From Porticoccus sp. W117 (lineage in GTDB: Bacteria > Pseudomonadota > Gammaproteobacteria > Pseudomonadales > Porticoccaceae), in the NCBI RefSeq assembly GCF_030341905.1, contig NZ_JATAAF010000019.1, positions 1-50,903 on the forward strand: a stretch of 50,903 nucleotides of DNA. Reading direction: 5' to 3'. Made by a program: the position numbers and the translations under genes. Numbering within the stretch: position 1 is the stretch's first letter; each line of letters begins with the position of its first letter. Below are positions 44,261 through 50,903 of the stretch, in pieces. Under the pieces are notes generated by a model, which was given only the letters and a program-made list of their open reading frames with translations, had not been told where the DNA came from and did not search any database.

Positions 44261-45273
44261 TGAGTTTTGAGCGGCGTAAAGTTGGCAATACCAATCTGGA
44301 ACTGGATGTTCTGGGCTTTGGCTGCGCGTCCTTAGGCAATTTGTACCGAGCCATAACCGATGTTGATGCCCACGACGTTTTAAACACTGCTTGGGATGCG
44401 GGCTTTCGCTATTACGACACTGCACCTCATTACGGTCAAGGTCTCAGCGAGAGGCGCACTGGTGATGCCCTTAGGGGCCGTGATTACATACTTTCCAGCA
44501 AGGTTGGACGCCTTTTAAAGCCTGCTGGTTACGCTAGCGAACGCCATGGTTTTGTGTCACCCATGCCATTCGATATTGAATACGACTACAGCTATGACGG
44601 TGTCATGCGCTCATTTGAAAGCAGTTTGCAGCGCACCGGCTTGGACCGTATAGATATCCTGTATATGCATGATATTGGCCCCTTCACCCACGGCGCAACC
44701 AACGAACAGCTGTTTCCCATTGCTATGGATGGCGGTTACAAAGCCATGGCAAAGCTGCGCGACCAAGGCCTGATAAAAGCCATTGGCCTTGGGGTAAATG
44801 AGTATCAAGTGTGCGAACAAGCGCTGGAATACGGCGACTGGGACTGCTTTCTGCTGGCCGGTCGTTACACCTTGCTGGAACAGGAATCCCTCAATACCTT
44901 TTTGCCCAAGTGCAAGCAGCGCAACTGCTCCATAGTAATTGGCGGTGCCTATAACTCCGGTATTCTTGCCACCGGCACCCGCAAAAGCGGCACGATTCAT
45001 TACGATTACGGGCCAGCGCCTCAAGACGTTATAAACAAAGTCGCACAGATAGAAGCTCTGTGTGACGAACACAATATTCCCCTGCCTGCCGCTGCGCTGC
45101 AATTTCCTTTGGCTCACCCCGCCGTAGCCAGCGTGATCCCCGGTATGGGCAATGCAAAACGCATTCAACAAACTCTGGATTTATTCAACACTTCCATTCC
45201 ACAAACATTCTGGCAAGCGCTTCGCGAGCAACACCTAGTGCACGAAGCCACCCCCCTGCCCGGAGGCGCTTAA
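44260..45273 (+). CDS. Aldo/keto reductase, probable L-fucose dehydrogenase
   Basis: NAD(P)-dependent aldo/keto reductase of 337 residues, related to L-galactose and D-threo-aldose 1-dehydrogenases. It starts at 44260 (MSFERRKVGNTNLEL), sharing one base with the lldD stop. Visible features are the barrel entry LGFGCASLGNLYR, the catalytic Asp and Tyr in RYYDTAPHYGQGLSERRTG near 47-65, the Lys in LSSKVGR near 76, and the family ending around SVIPGMGNAKRIQQTL. In this operon it should oxidise L-fucose to L-fucono-lactone, the first step. The choice of fucose over other aldoses comes from context. Confidence 0.85.
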   Translation: MSFERRKVGNTNLELDVLGFGCASLGNLYRAITDVDAHDVLNTAWDAGFRYYDTAPHYGQGLSERRTGDALRGRDYILSSKVGRLLKPAGYASERHGFVSPMPFDIEYDYSYDGVMRSFESSLQRTGLDRIDILYMHDIGPFTHGATNEQLFPIAMDGGYKAMAKLRDQGLIKAIGLGVNEYQVCEQALEYGDWDCFLLAGRYTLLEQESLNTFLPKCKQRNCSIVIGGAYNSGILATGTRKSGTIHYDYGPAPQDVINKVAQIEALCDEHNIPLPAAALQFPLAHPAVASVIPGMGNAKRIQQTLDLFNTSIPQTFWQALREQHLVHEATPLPGGA

Positions 45274-45276
45274 CCC

Positions 45277-46116
45277 ATGGGCAACATACAAGTCGACAGC
45301 CACCAGCACTTTTGGCAAATCAATCGAGGTGACTATCGCTGGCTAACAGCAGATTTGGATGTGCTTTATCGGGACTTCTTGCCAGCGGATATCGCCCCTC
45401 TGCTCGCTGAAAATGGCATACACAAAACCGTTTTAGTACAGGCAGCTGACAGTGAGGCAGAAACTGACTTTATGCTTTCACTGGCTGAGCAATACGATTT
45501 TATTGCTGGTGTTGTGGGCTGGGTAGACATGGCCTCCCCGGATGCAGCGAATCGTATTCACGAATTGGCTAAAAACCCTTTCTTCAAGGGTATACGCCCA
45601 ATGATCCAGGATATTAACGACCCGAACTGGATGTTAATGGCGCAATTAAACGAAGCATTTGTTGCCCTTCAGGAAAATAACCTGAGCTTCGATGCACTGG
45701 TGTTACCCCACCACTTGCCCAATCTTCTGAAGTTGCTCAAACGGCACCCAGAACTGCGCACTGTTATCGACCATGGCGCCAAGCCAAATATCGCAGCAGG
45801 TAATAACACCCAATGGTTTAACGACCTTGAGGATATCGCTGGCCACACACACGCCTTTTGCAAAGTCTCAGGGCTTGTCACTGAAGCCGGTGAAAATGCC
45901 AATGCAGACACTCTTCAGCCTTATTTTGATCATCTCTACAACTGCTTCGGTCCAAACCGGCTGCTCTGGGGTAGCGATTGGCCGGTGGTTAATCTGAGCA
46001 TGAACTATGGTCACTGGCGCATTCTCACAAATACTCTGTTTTCCGCGCTCAGCGATAGCGACAAACAGAGAATTCTGGGCGATAACGCCTGTGAGTTTTA
46101 TCAATTACAGGACTAG
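45277..46116 (+). CDS. Amidohydrolase, probable L-fuconolactone hydrolase
   Basis: Metal-dependent hydrolase of 279 residues in the amidohydrolase (TIM-barrel, COG3618) group. The HxH metal site is DSHQHFW (His9, His11); further ligands are in VIDHGAKPNI near 164 and LLWGSDWPVVN near 229, where the Asp is the usual catalytic base. It starts 3 bp after the reductase gene. Relatives in fucose and rhamnose pathways open the sugar lactone ring, which fits step two here (L-fuconolactone to L-fuconate). Confidence 0.85.
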   Translation: MGNIQVDSHQHFWQINRGDYRWLTADLDVLYRDFLPADIAPLLAENGIHKTVLVQAADSEAETDFMLSLAEQYDFIAGVVGWVDMASPDAANRIHELAKNPFFKGIRPMIQDINDPNWMLMAQLNEAFVALQENNLSFDALVLPHHLPNLLKLLKRHPELRTVIDHGAKPNIAAGNNTQWFNDLEDIAGHTHAFCKVSGLVTEAGENANADTLQPYFDHLYNCFGPNRLLWGSDWPVVNLSMNYGHWRILTNTLFSALSDSDKQRILGDNACEFYQLQD

Positions 46117-46118
46117 CC

Positions 46119-46424
46119 ATGACAGCCCAAAGTAACAACGACGTAATAGCCCTACACCCTGCAGACAACATCGGTGTCAGTCGACGTAATTTGTTAGTGA
46201 ACGAAACCATCATCATTGACGGTGCACTGATCCGGATTGCAGAAGAGATTCCAGTGGGCCACAAAGTCGCACTGGGAGAAATTTCCGCAGGCAACAAAAT
46301 CATTAAATACGGCGCCTCCATTGGCTCAGCGACTGCAGACATTGCCACCGGGCGCCACGTACACCTGCACAATATGAAAAGTGATTACATCGCCAGCCAC
46401 ACACGGGATGTGGTCAGCCATTAG
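46119..46424 (+). CDS. UxaA-type dehydratase small subunit (SAF domain)
   Basis: A 101-residue SAF-domain protein equal to the N-terminal part of altronate dehydratase UxaA. Recognisable are IRIAEEIPVGHKVAL near 38-52, GNKIIKYGASIG near 58-69 and the metal-site histidine stretch RHVHLHNMKSD near 79-89. In UxaA the SAF domain is fused to the catalytic part; here the two are separate genes 12 bp apart, as in the Campylobacter jejuni fucose locus. It should work with the product of 46437-47630 on L-fuconate. Confidence 0.9.
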   Translation: MTAQSNNDVIALHPADNIGVSRRNLLVNETIIIDGALIRIAEEIPVGHKVALGEISAGNKIIKYGASIGSATADIATGRHVHLHNMKSDYIASHTRDVVSH

Positions 46425-46436
46425 GAGCAAAGAAGC

Positions 46437-47630
46437 ATGAACGGTTATTTACGCCAAGATGGCCGCAAAGGCATTCGCAATATTGTTGCCGTTGCTTACC
46501 TGGTGGAGTGCGCTCACCACGTGTCTCGTCAGATTGTCAGCAAAAGCAACAACGACAATGTGCACTTGATCGGCTTCCCAGGCTGTTATCCCAATGAGTA
46601 TGCGCTGAACATGATGGAGCAGCTTTGCACTCACCCCAATGTGGGCGGCGTACTGCTGGTATCGCTGGGATGTGAGGGCTTTAACCGAGAATCTTTGCAA
46701 GCAACGATTGCAGCTAGTGGTCGCCCAGTGGAAACATTGGTGATCCAACAGCAAGGCGGCACCCTTAAAACCATCCAAGCCGGAGTTTCCAAAGTACAAC
46801 AGCTGTTAGCCCAAGCCGAACAGACCGAACTGGTGCCCATGGATGTCAGTGAATTGATTGTTGGCACTATATGCGGCGGCTCAGATGGCACCAGCGGGAT
46901 TACCGCCAATCCGGCAGTAGGCCGCTGCTTTGACAAATTGGTAGAAGCCAATGCTACCTGCATCTTTGAAGAGACCGGCGAGCTGATTGGCTGTGAAGAC
47001 ACTATGTATCAACGCGCTGCCACTCCGGAGCTGGCGAAGGAAATTGAAGCGGCCATGATTAAAGCCGCCAACTACTACACCACCATGGGTTACGGCAGCT
47101 TTGCCCCAGGCAATGCCGAGGGTGGCCTTACTACCCAGGAAGAAAAATCCATGGGGGCTTACTGTAAATCCGGCGACTCGCAGATTCATGGGCTGATCAA
47201 GCCCGGCGATGTACCACCTCAAGGCGGGCTATACCTGCTGGATGTTGTACCTGATGGCGAACCGCGATTTGGTTTCCCCAACATTTCTGACAACGCGGAA
47301 ATTGTCGAACTGATCGCCTCCGGCAGCCATCTGGTACTGTTTACCACAGGGCGCGGCTCGGTGGTGGGCTCCGCCATCTCGCCAGTGATCAAAATCTGCG
47401 CCAACCCGGAAACCTATGAACGTATGGCAGACGATATGGATATTAACGCTGGCAAAATCATGAATGGAGAAGGAGACGTAGACAGCGTCGGCCAGGAAAT
47501 TTACGACCTGGTTATTGAGGTGGCTAACAAGGCGCCGAGTAAATCTGAAGCCATGGGTCACCAGGAATTTATTTTGACCTACAAGCAATTCGAACCAATC
47601 GGCCCCGGTTGTTTACCGGCAACAGCCTAG
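46437..47630 (+). CDS. UxaA-type dehydratase large subunit, probable L-fuconate dehydratase
   Basis: The catalytic part of the altronate/galactarate dehydratase family, 397 residues. Family signatures are GRKGIRNIVAVAYLVECAHH near 9-28, SLGCEGFN near 79, ICGGSDGTSGITANPAVG near 142-159, GNAEGGLTTQEEKSMGAYCK near 222-241, and TTGRGSVVGSAISPVIKICAN near 302. Iron or another divalent metal is used in the family. In this pathway the expected reaction is L-fuconate to 2-keto-3-deoxy-L-fuconate, a job usually done by an enolase-superfamily enzyme in Xanthomonas. The start overlaps no other gene and follows a GGAG site. Confidence 0.88.
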   Translation: MNGYLRQDGRKGIRNIVAVAYLVECAHHVSRQIVSKSNNDNVHLIGFPGCYPNEYALNMMEQLCTHPNVGGVLLVSLGCEGFNRESLQATIAASGRPVETLVIQQQGGTLKTIQAGVSKVQQLLAQAEQTELVPMDVSELIVGTICGGSDGTSGITANPAVGRCFDKLVEANATCIFEETGELIGCEDTMYQRAATPELAKEIEAAMIKAANYYTTMGYGSFAPGNAEGGLTTQEEKSMGAYCKSGDSQIHGLIKPGDVPPQGGLYLLDVVPDGEPRFGFPNISDNAEIVELIASGSHLVLFTTGRGSVVGSAISPVIKICANPETYERMADDMDINAGKIMNGEGDVDSVGQEIYDLVIEVANKAPSKSEAMGHQEFILTYKQFEPIGPGCLPATA

Positions 47631-47638
47631 GAGAAATC

Positions 47639-48412
47639 ATGCAACGACTTGCGAACAAAACCGCCCTGGTTACCGGTGGCGGCAGTGGCATTGGCCAGGC
47701 GGTTTGCCAACGCCTGGCCGGAGAAGGCGCCCATGTACTGATTGTGGATCTTAATATGGACACCGCTCAGCAAACTGTTGAGCAAATTCAAGCCAGTGGC
47801 GGCACAGCAAGCGCTCACAGCTGCGATATTGCCAACACCCAGGCAGTGAAAGAACTATTTAGCGAACTGGACGAGCAGAATCCGATCGACATATTGGTAA
47901 ACAGTGCCGGTATCGCCCATATAGGCACTATCGAACAGTGCAATGAAGACGACTTGGACAGACTCTACCAGGTGAACGTAAAAGGCACGTACAACTGCAT
48001 GTCTGCTCTGGTTCCGACCATGAAAGCCCGCCAGCGAGGCGCTATTGTCAACCTGGCTTCAGTAGCCTCATCGGTGGGCATTGCAGACCGCTTTGCCTAC
48101 TCCATGACCAAGGGCGCAGTATTAACCATGACCTACTCGGTGGCCAAGGACTATATCGGCGATGGAATTCGCTGTAACTGCATTGCACCGGGGCGAGTTC
48201 ATACGCCCTTTGTGGACAACTTCCTGGCCAACAACTATCCGGACAATGTGGATGAAATGTTCGACAAACTTTCTAAAACCCAACCTATTGGGCGCATGGG
48301 CAAACCGGACGAAATGGCAGGCTTGGTCGCCTATCTCTGTTCTGATGAATCAGCGTTTATTACAGGCTGTAACTTCCCTATCGACGGTGGCTTTGTCACC
48401 CTCAACAACTGA
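47639..48412 (+). CDS. Short-chain dehydrogenase, probable 2-keto-3-deoxy-L-fuconate dehydrogenase
   Basis: SDR enzyme of 257 residues with the cofactor loop TGGGSGIGQ near 12-20, VNSAGIAHIG near 88, catalytic Ser near 138 in LASVASSVG, and YSMTK near 155. It starts at 47639 after a GGAG site, 9 bp past the dehydratase stop; a longer in-frame start lies inside that gene. The likely reaction is NAD-dependent oxidation of 2-keto-3-deoxy-L-fuconate to 2,4-diketo-3-deoxy-L-fuconate, the step known from the same pathway in Xanthomonas. It is followed 18 bp later by the hydrolase of the next step. Confidence 0.87.
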   Translation: MQRLANKTALVTGGGSGIGQAVCQRLAGEGAHVLIVDLNMDTAQQTVEQIQASGGTASAHSCDIANTQAVKELFSELDEQNPIDILVNSAGIAHIGTIEQCNEDDLDRLYQVNVKGTYNCMSALVPTMKARQRGAIVNLASVASSVGIADRFAYSMTKGAVLTMTYSVAKDYIGDGIRCNCIAPGRVHTPFVDNFLANNYPDNVDEMFDKLSKTQPIGRMGKPDEMAGLVAYLCSDESAFITGCNFPIDGGFVTLNN

Positions 48413-48429
48413 TCCAAGGTGAATAACCG

Positions 48430-49278
48430 ATGAAACTATTACGTTATGGAACCCCCGGCAAAGAACAACCTGGCCTTCTGGATGACCAAGGCAATATCCG
48501 CAGTCTGGCTAGCCATGTCAGTGACATTGACGGAACTGTGCTGGATTCTGACAGCCTGGCAAAACTGCAATCTCTGGATGCCAAAGAACTGCCACAAGTG
48601 GAAGGCGAAGTACGTCTGGGTGCCTGTGTCGGCAATATAGGTAAATTTATTTGCATCGGCTTGAATTACGCCGACCACGCCGCCGAAACCGGTGCACCGA
48701 TTCCACCAGAGCCAGTCGTATTTATGAAAGCTACCAGCTCTGTGATCGGCCCCAACGATACCGTAGTGATTCCTCGCAACAGCGAAAAAACTGACTGGGA
48801 AGTAGAGTTAGCCATGGTGATTGGCAAAACTGCCTCTTACGTCAGTGAAGAGGAAGCCGCCGAGTGCATTGCCGGCTATTTTGTTTGCAACGATATATCC
48901 GAGCGGGAATTTCAGCTGGAACGCAGCGGCCAATGGGATCTTGGCAAAGGCTGCGATACCTTTGGCCCTATCGGCCCTTATCTCGTTACTGCCGATGAAG
49001 TCGGTGATGTAGCAAACCTGAGCATGTGGCTGGAGGTTAATGGTCACCGCTTCCAGGATGGCAACACTTCTACCATGATTTTCAGCCCGGCATTTATCGT
49101 CAGCTATTTAAGCCAATATATGAGCCTGCAACCCGGTGACGTTATATCCACAGGCACACCTCCTGGAGTTGGTCTTGGGCAAAAGCCGCCAATTTACCTT
49201 AAACCAGGCGATGTGATGGAACTAGGTATTGAAGGACTTGGCAGCCAGAAGCAAATCGTAACGGCTTGCCCGAAATAA
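48430..49278 (+). CDS. Fumarylacetoacetate hydrolase family, probable 2,4-diketo-3-deoxy-L-fuconate hydrolase
   Basis: A 282-residue FAH-fold enzyme. The conserved entry GLNYADHAAETG is near 77-88, the metal ligands lie in DWEVELAMVIGK near 122-133 and in the following ISEREFQ and KGCDTFGPIGP segments near 158 and 176-186, and the family closing motif DVISTGTPPGVG is near 237-248. In this operon it should split 2,4-diketo-3-deoxy-L-fuconate into pyruvate and L-lactate, which lldD then oxidises. It is the last gene of the operon and is followed by a long hairpin. Confidence 0.9.
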   Translation: MKLLRYGTPGKEQPGLLDDQGNIRSLASHVSDIDGTVLDSDSLAKLQSLDAKELPQVEGEVRLGACVGNIGKFICIGLNYADHAAETGAPIPPEPVVFMKATSSVIGPNDTVVIPRNSEKTDWEVELAMVIGKTASYVSEEEAAECIAGYFVCNDISEREFQLERSGQWDLGKGCDTFGPIGPYLVTADEVGDVANLSMWLEVNGHRFQDGNTSTMIFSPAFIVSYLSQYMSLQPGDVISTGTPPGVGLGQKPPIYLKPGDVMELGIEGLGSQKQIVTACPK

Positions 49279-49292
49279 ACTCAGCGCCTCTT

Positions 49293-49348
49293 TTTCAAAA
49301 GCGCAAATCCACCGTCACTTCCCTTGGTGGATTTTCGCTTTTGAGAAA
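49293..49348 (+). terminator. Long hairpin at the end of the fucose operon
   Basis: Arms tttcaaaagcgcaaatccacc (49293-49313, one base short of perfect) and ggtggattttcgcttttgag plus aaa (49326-49348) pair over about 20 bp with one mismatch and one bulge. It starts 15 bp after the last stop. No T-run follows. Between it and 49520 nothing else is convincing. Confidence 0.65.
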
Positions 49349-49519
49349 TGGAAAAAGGCCTTTTAATTGCTGAACATCTTTCAGCCTTAAAATTCGATGG
49401 TTCATTATAGCCCCACAAATACATTAGGAACCATTATGCTACGTAATCAAACACAGCGAGACATCAAAGTACAATCCACAACTGAAAGAAAGAAAATCTA
49501 CGCGATAAGCATACCGCCT

Positions 49520-50185
49520 TTAGGAATCGTCAGCTTTGTTTGAATTACTCCATCTTTCTTGTCCACTTTCAAATAATCGAGCATTATTTTTATCGATTGT
49601 TAAATAACCATCATCGAATACTGTTTTTAAAAAAAGTTGTTGATCATCATTTAAGGTATTAAAAACTTCTCGCCCTTCATCACCCCAAAGTGGCCCATAT
49701 CGATATATTTCGAGTATAAAATCTCTAAGAATATCTCGAACAAAAGATTGAGAATTAGCATAAGCCTCGGACAGATCTACTAAACAATCGCTAGCATTAT
49801 CCGGACTTATAAGCTCCCTCGACCAAGAGAGGAGTGTTGCCGCATAGCTTGACCCTAAAAAACAAATCAAAAAAATTGCCGCATCAACAAGCATTTTTGC
49901 ATCAATAACCGCATCCTTAGGAATATCTTTATTTTCAGAAACTAGTTTATCTTGCCGAGAAAGACATTCGCGAAGATAATCAGTAATTATTTCATCTGCC
50001 GTTTCATTTTCATCATCACGCAATCCGGTAGCGAACCATTTCTTTTCATTGAGCTTTAACAAAGATTCAGAATCTACTCCACTTACATCTATTGGCCTCA
50101 GCCACCTAAGAATAGCCTCGTCAGGATTCTCTAAATCCTTATTTAAGTCATTCAAGTGCTTCTTAGGGTTTAATATCATGTTCAT
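49520..50185 (-). CDS. Hypothetical protein, acidic, helical
   Basis: A 221-residue protein of no family that I recognise. It is acidic and rich in Asp, Glu and Leu. It is predicted to be mostly helical, with one hydrophobic stretch around residues 100-120 (DAAIFLICFLGSSYAATLL) that could be a buried helix or a membrane segment. Near the end are the aromatic segment YRYGPLWGDEGREVFNTL and a region with WSNSNK. The DNA is strongly AT-rich compared with the fucose operon, which suggests acquisition. Orientation is opposite to that operon; the next gene on its strand starts further right. Confidence 0.6.
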   Translation of the reverse strand: MNMILNPKKHLNDLNKDLENPDEAILRWLRPIDVSGVDSESLLKLNEKKWFATGLRDDENETADEIITDYLRECLSRQDKLVSENKDIPKDAVIDAKMLVDAAIFLICFLGSSYAATLLSWSRELISPDNASDCLVDLSEAYANSQSFVRDILRDFILEIYRYGPLWGDEGREVFNTLNDDQQLFLKTVFDDGYLTIDKNNARLFESGQERWSNSNKADDS

Positions 50186-50287
50186 TGAACAACATAACTT
50201 AGAGATTCCGCCAGCTTTTCTGAATCACATTCATAACCTTTATCTTCATTAATATACACCCTTATATTTAACCTCCTCTATCAACTC

Positions 50288-50554
50288 TTATAAACTCCTT
50301 GTAGCTAATCCCGTTTTTTTACATTTTCTTAGGTCTTTTAAATACTTAAAAATATCCAACGGTATTGAAATTATAAGAACTGCCGGAACTACATACGCCA
50401 AGATATGTAAATACAGAGAAAGACTTAGACCCCACTCGAAATAATCGAATAGCTGATCTATAGCCCATAACCCACTCAAACAAAGTATGACCATAGGAGC
50501 AAGCAGCGCACTAATTGTAAAAATATTAACAATTACAAATAATCTTTGTTTCAC
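50288..50554 (-). CDS. Small hypothetical membrane protein
   Basis: An 88-residue protein with two predicted membrane helices (about 7-30 and 42-65) and a basic cytoplasmic tail (FKYLKDLRKCKKTG). Its only start is a GTG at 50554, inside the end of the fragment at 50526-50774, with no clear ribosome site. The AT-rich DNA matches the rest of this debris zone. No function can be given; the call rests on an open frame with plausible topology. Confidence 0.4.
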   Translation of the reverse strand: MKQRLFVIVNIFTISALLAPMVILCLSGLWAIDQLFDYFEWGLSLSLYLHILAYVVPAVLIISIPLDIFKYLKDLRKCKKTGLATRSL

Positions 50555-50774
50555 TTGAATCGAAGGCCGGCATATACACTTGGTTGGAATTTTTGTTAAA
50601 AGCTACGATATACCCCAAATTAGATTGGGCAGGATGAAGATTAGGAGAGCCTTTCAAAAGTGCTTTTATCTTATTGGTTTTAATATCCAGATTGATTGCT
50701 TGAAAACTCTCCCATTTACCACGAAAGTTGATGTTTTGTGAAATTGTTGAGGCATGTAATATTACATACCTGTT
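50526..50774 (-). pseudogene. C-terminal gene fragment cut by an IS5-type element
   Basis: On the minus strand the frame is open from the IS junction to a stop at 50526 (82 codons) without a start codon near the junction. The translation contains FRGKWESFQAINLDI and LGYIVAFNKNSNQVYMPAF, which reads like a strand-rich repeat such as a beta-propeller blade. The N-terminal part has been lost beyond the IS, or lies on its far side. The family could not be fixed with certainty. Confidence 0.5.
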
Positions 50775-50776
50775 AG

Positions 50777-50903
50777 GGCAACTCTGATTAATTCATCGAT
50801 TGAGCGATAATAGCAGCATATCCACAACCCCGAGATACGAATGCGCCAACAATCCCTGACCGATGGTTTTGAAAAACACCGCAAGAAAACTCGCAAAGAG
50901 CGT
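50777..50903 (+). mobile_element. Left end of an IS5-family insertion sequence
   Basis: The sequence ggcaactctgattaattc at 50777 is placed as the left terminal repeat, directly after TTAG (50773-50776), a target of the YTAR type used by IS5 elements. The transposase start follows at 50841. The rest of the element lies outside the window, so the repeat match and the second TTAG cannot be checked. Confidence 0.65.
50841..50903 (+). CDS. IS5 family transposase, N-terminal fragment
   Basis: Twenty-one codons are visible before the window ends: MRQQSLTDGFEKHRKKTR and three more. The pattern MRQQ-(S/T)-x-x-x-x-FEK-x-x-(R/K)-K-(S/T)-(R/K)-(R/K)-E is the usual start of a large group of IS5-type DDE transposases. 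The start codon lies 64 bp inside the proposed left end, a normal distance. Confidence 0.75.
   Translation, partial: MRQQSLTDGFEKHRKKTRKER

Noticed and set aside
49436-49543. Possible 35-codon gene on the plus strand with an AGGA site before the ATG
   Set aside because: Its end overlaps the opposite gene at 49520, the peptide is without recognisable features, and short frames with a chance AGGA are common in AT-rich DNA.

Overview
The window looks like the chromosome of a marine-type gammaproteobacterium near the Cellvibrionales/Pseudomonas side of the class. The reasons are the conserved gene neighbourhoods gyrA-pheA-tyrA/aroA-cmk-rpsA-ihfB-lapA-lapB-pyrF, mtaD-ubiG-mupP-yciK and yciO-scpA-scpB-rluB, two large TonB-dependent receptors, and many intergenic palindromic repeats. 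The species cannot be named from the sequence alone.

Layout. (1) 1-967: the right end of an IS66-family element has cut off the 3' part of a UDP-GlcNAc 2-epimerase gene (wecB). (2) 968-12780: a minus-strand housekeeping run for aromatic amino acids, CMP kinase, ribosomal protein S1, IHF-beta, LapA/LapB, OMP decarboxylase and gyrase A. (3) 12987-16642: plus-strand mtaD, ubiG, mupP and a YciK-like reductase. (4) 16731-19184: a large TonB-dependent receptor. (5) 19493-22735: rluB, scpB, scpA and yciO on the minus strand. (6) 22774-33925: an accessory minus-strand block, probably one transcription unit. It starts with an acetolactate-synthase-like ThDP enzyme and two different short citrate-synthase-fold proteins. 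A TonB-dependent receptor, a periplasmic substrate-binding-type protein and a 1500-residue hybrid kinase carrying Hpt, three receiver, GGDEF and EAL domains follow. (7) 34133-40441: a plus-strand run (VC0807-type membrane protein, yciI, an SH3 protein, cyclophilin, pdxJ, a CBS protein, a membrane methyltransferase-like protein, a DUF2520 protein, and a trmH-type methyltransferase that looks chimeric). (8) 40638-49278: a complete L-fucose catabolic locus. (9) 49279-50903: AT-rich gene debris ending in the start of an IS5-family element.

How the parts work together. The fucose locus encodes uptake (FucP), an IclR regulator and the non-phosphorylating route L-fucose -> fuconolactone -> fuconate -> 2-keto-3-deoxyfuconate -> 2,4-diketo-3-deoxyfuconate -> pyruvate + L-lactate, with an FMN lactate dehydrogenase to finish. 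The dehydratase is a split UxaA-type enzyme. The two promoters of the locus (fucP leftward, lldD rightward) share a 34-bp element in the same register to their -10 boxes, which is a strong operator candidate. The 22.8-33.9 kb block is the best candidate for an undescribed system: a carboligase plus two divergent citrate-synthase-fold partners with key catalytic residues missing, apparently co-transcribed with an outer-membrane receptor, a periplasmic sensor and a c-di-GMP signalling protein. Its chemistry is unknown and is stated here only as inference.
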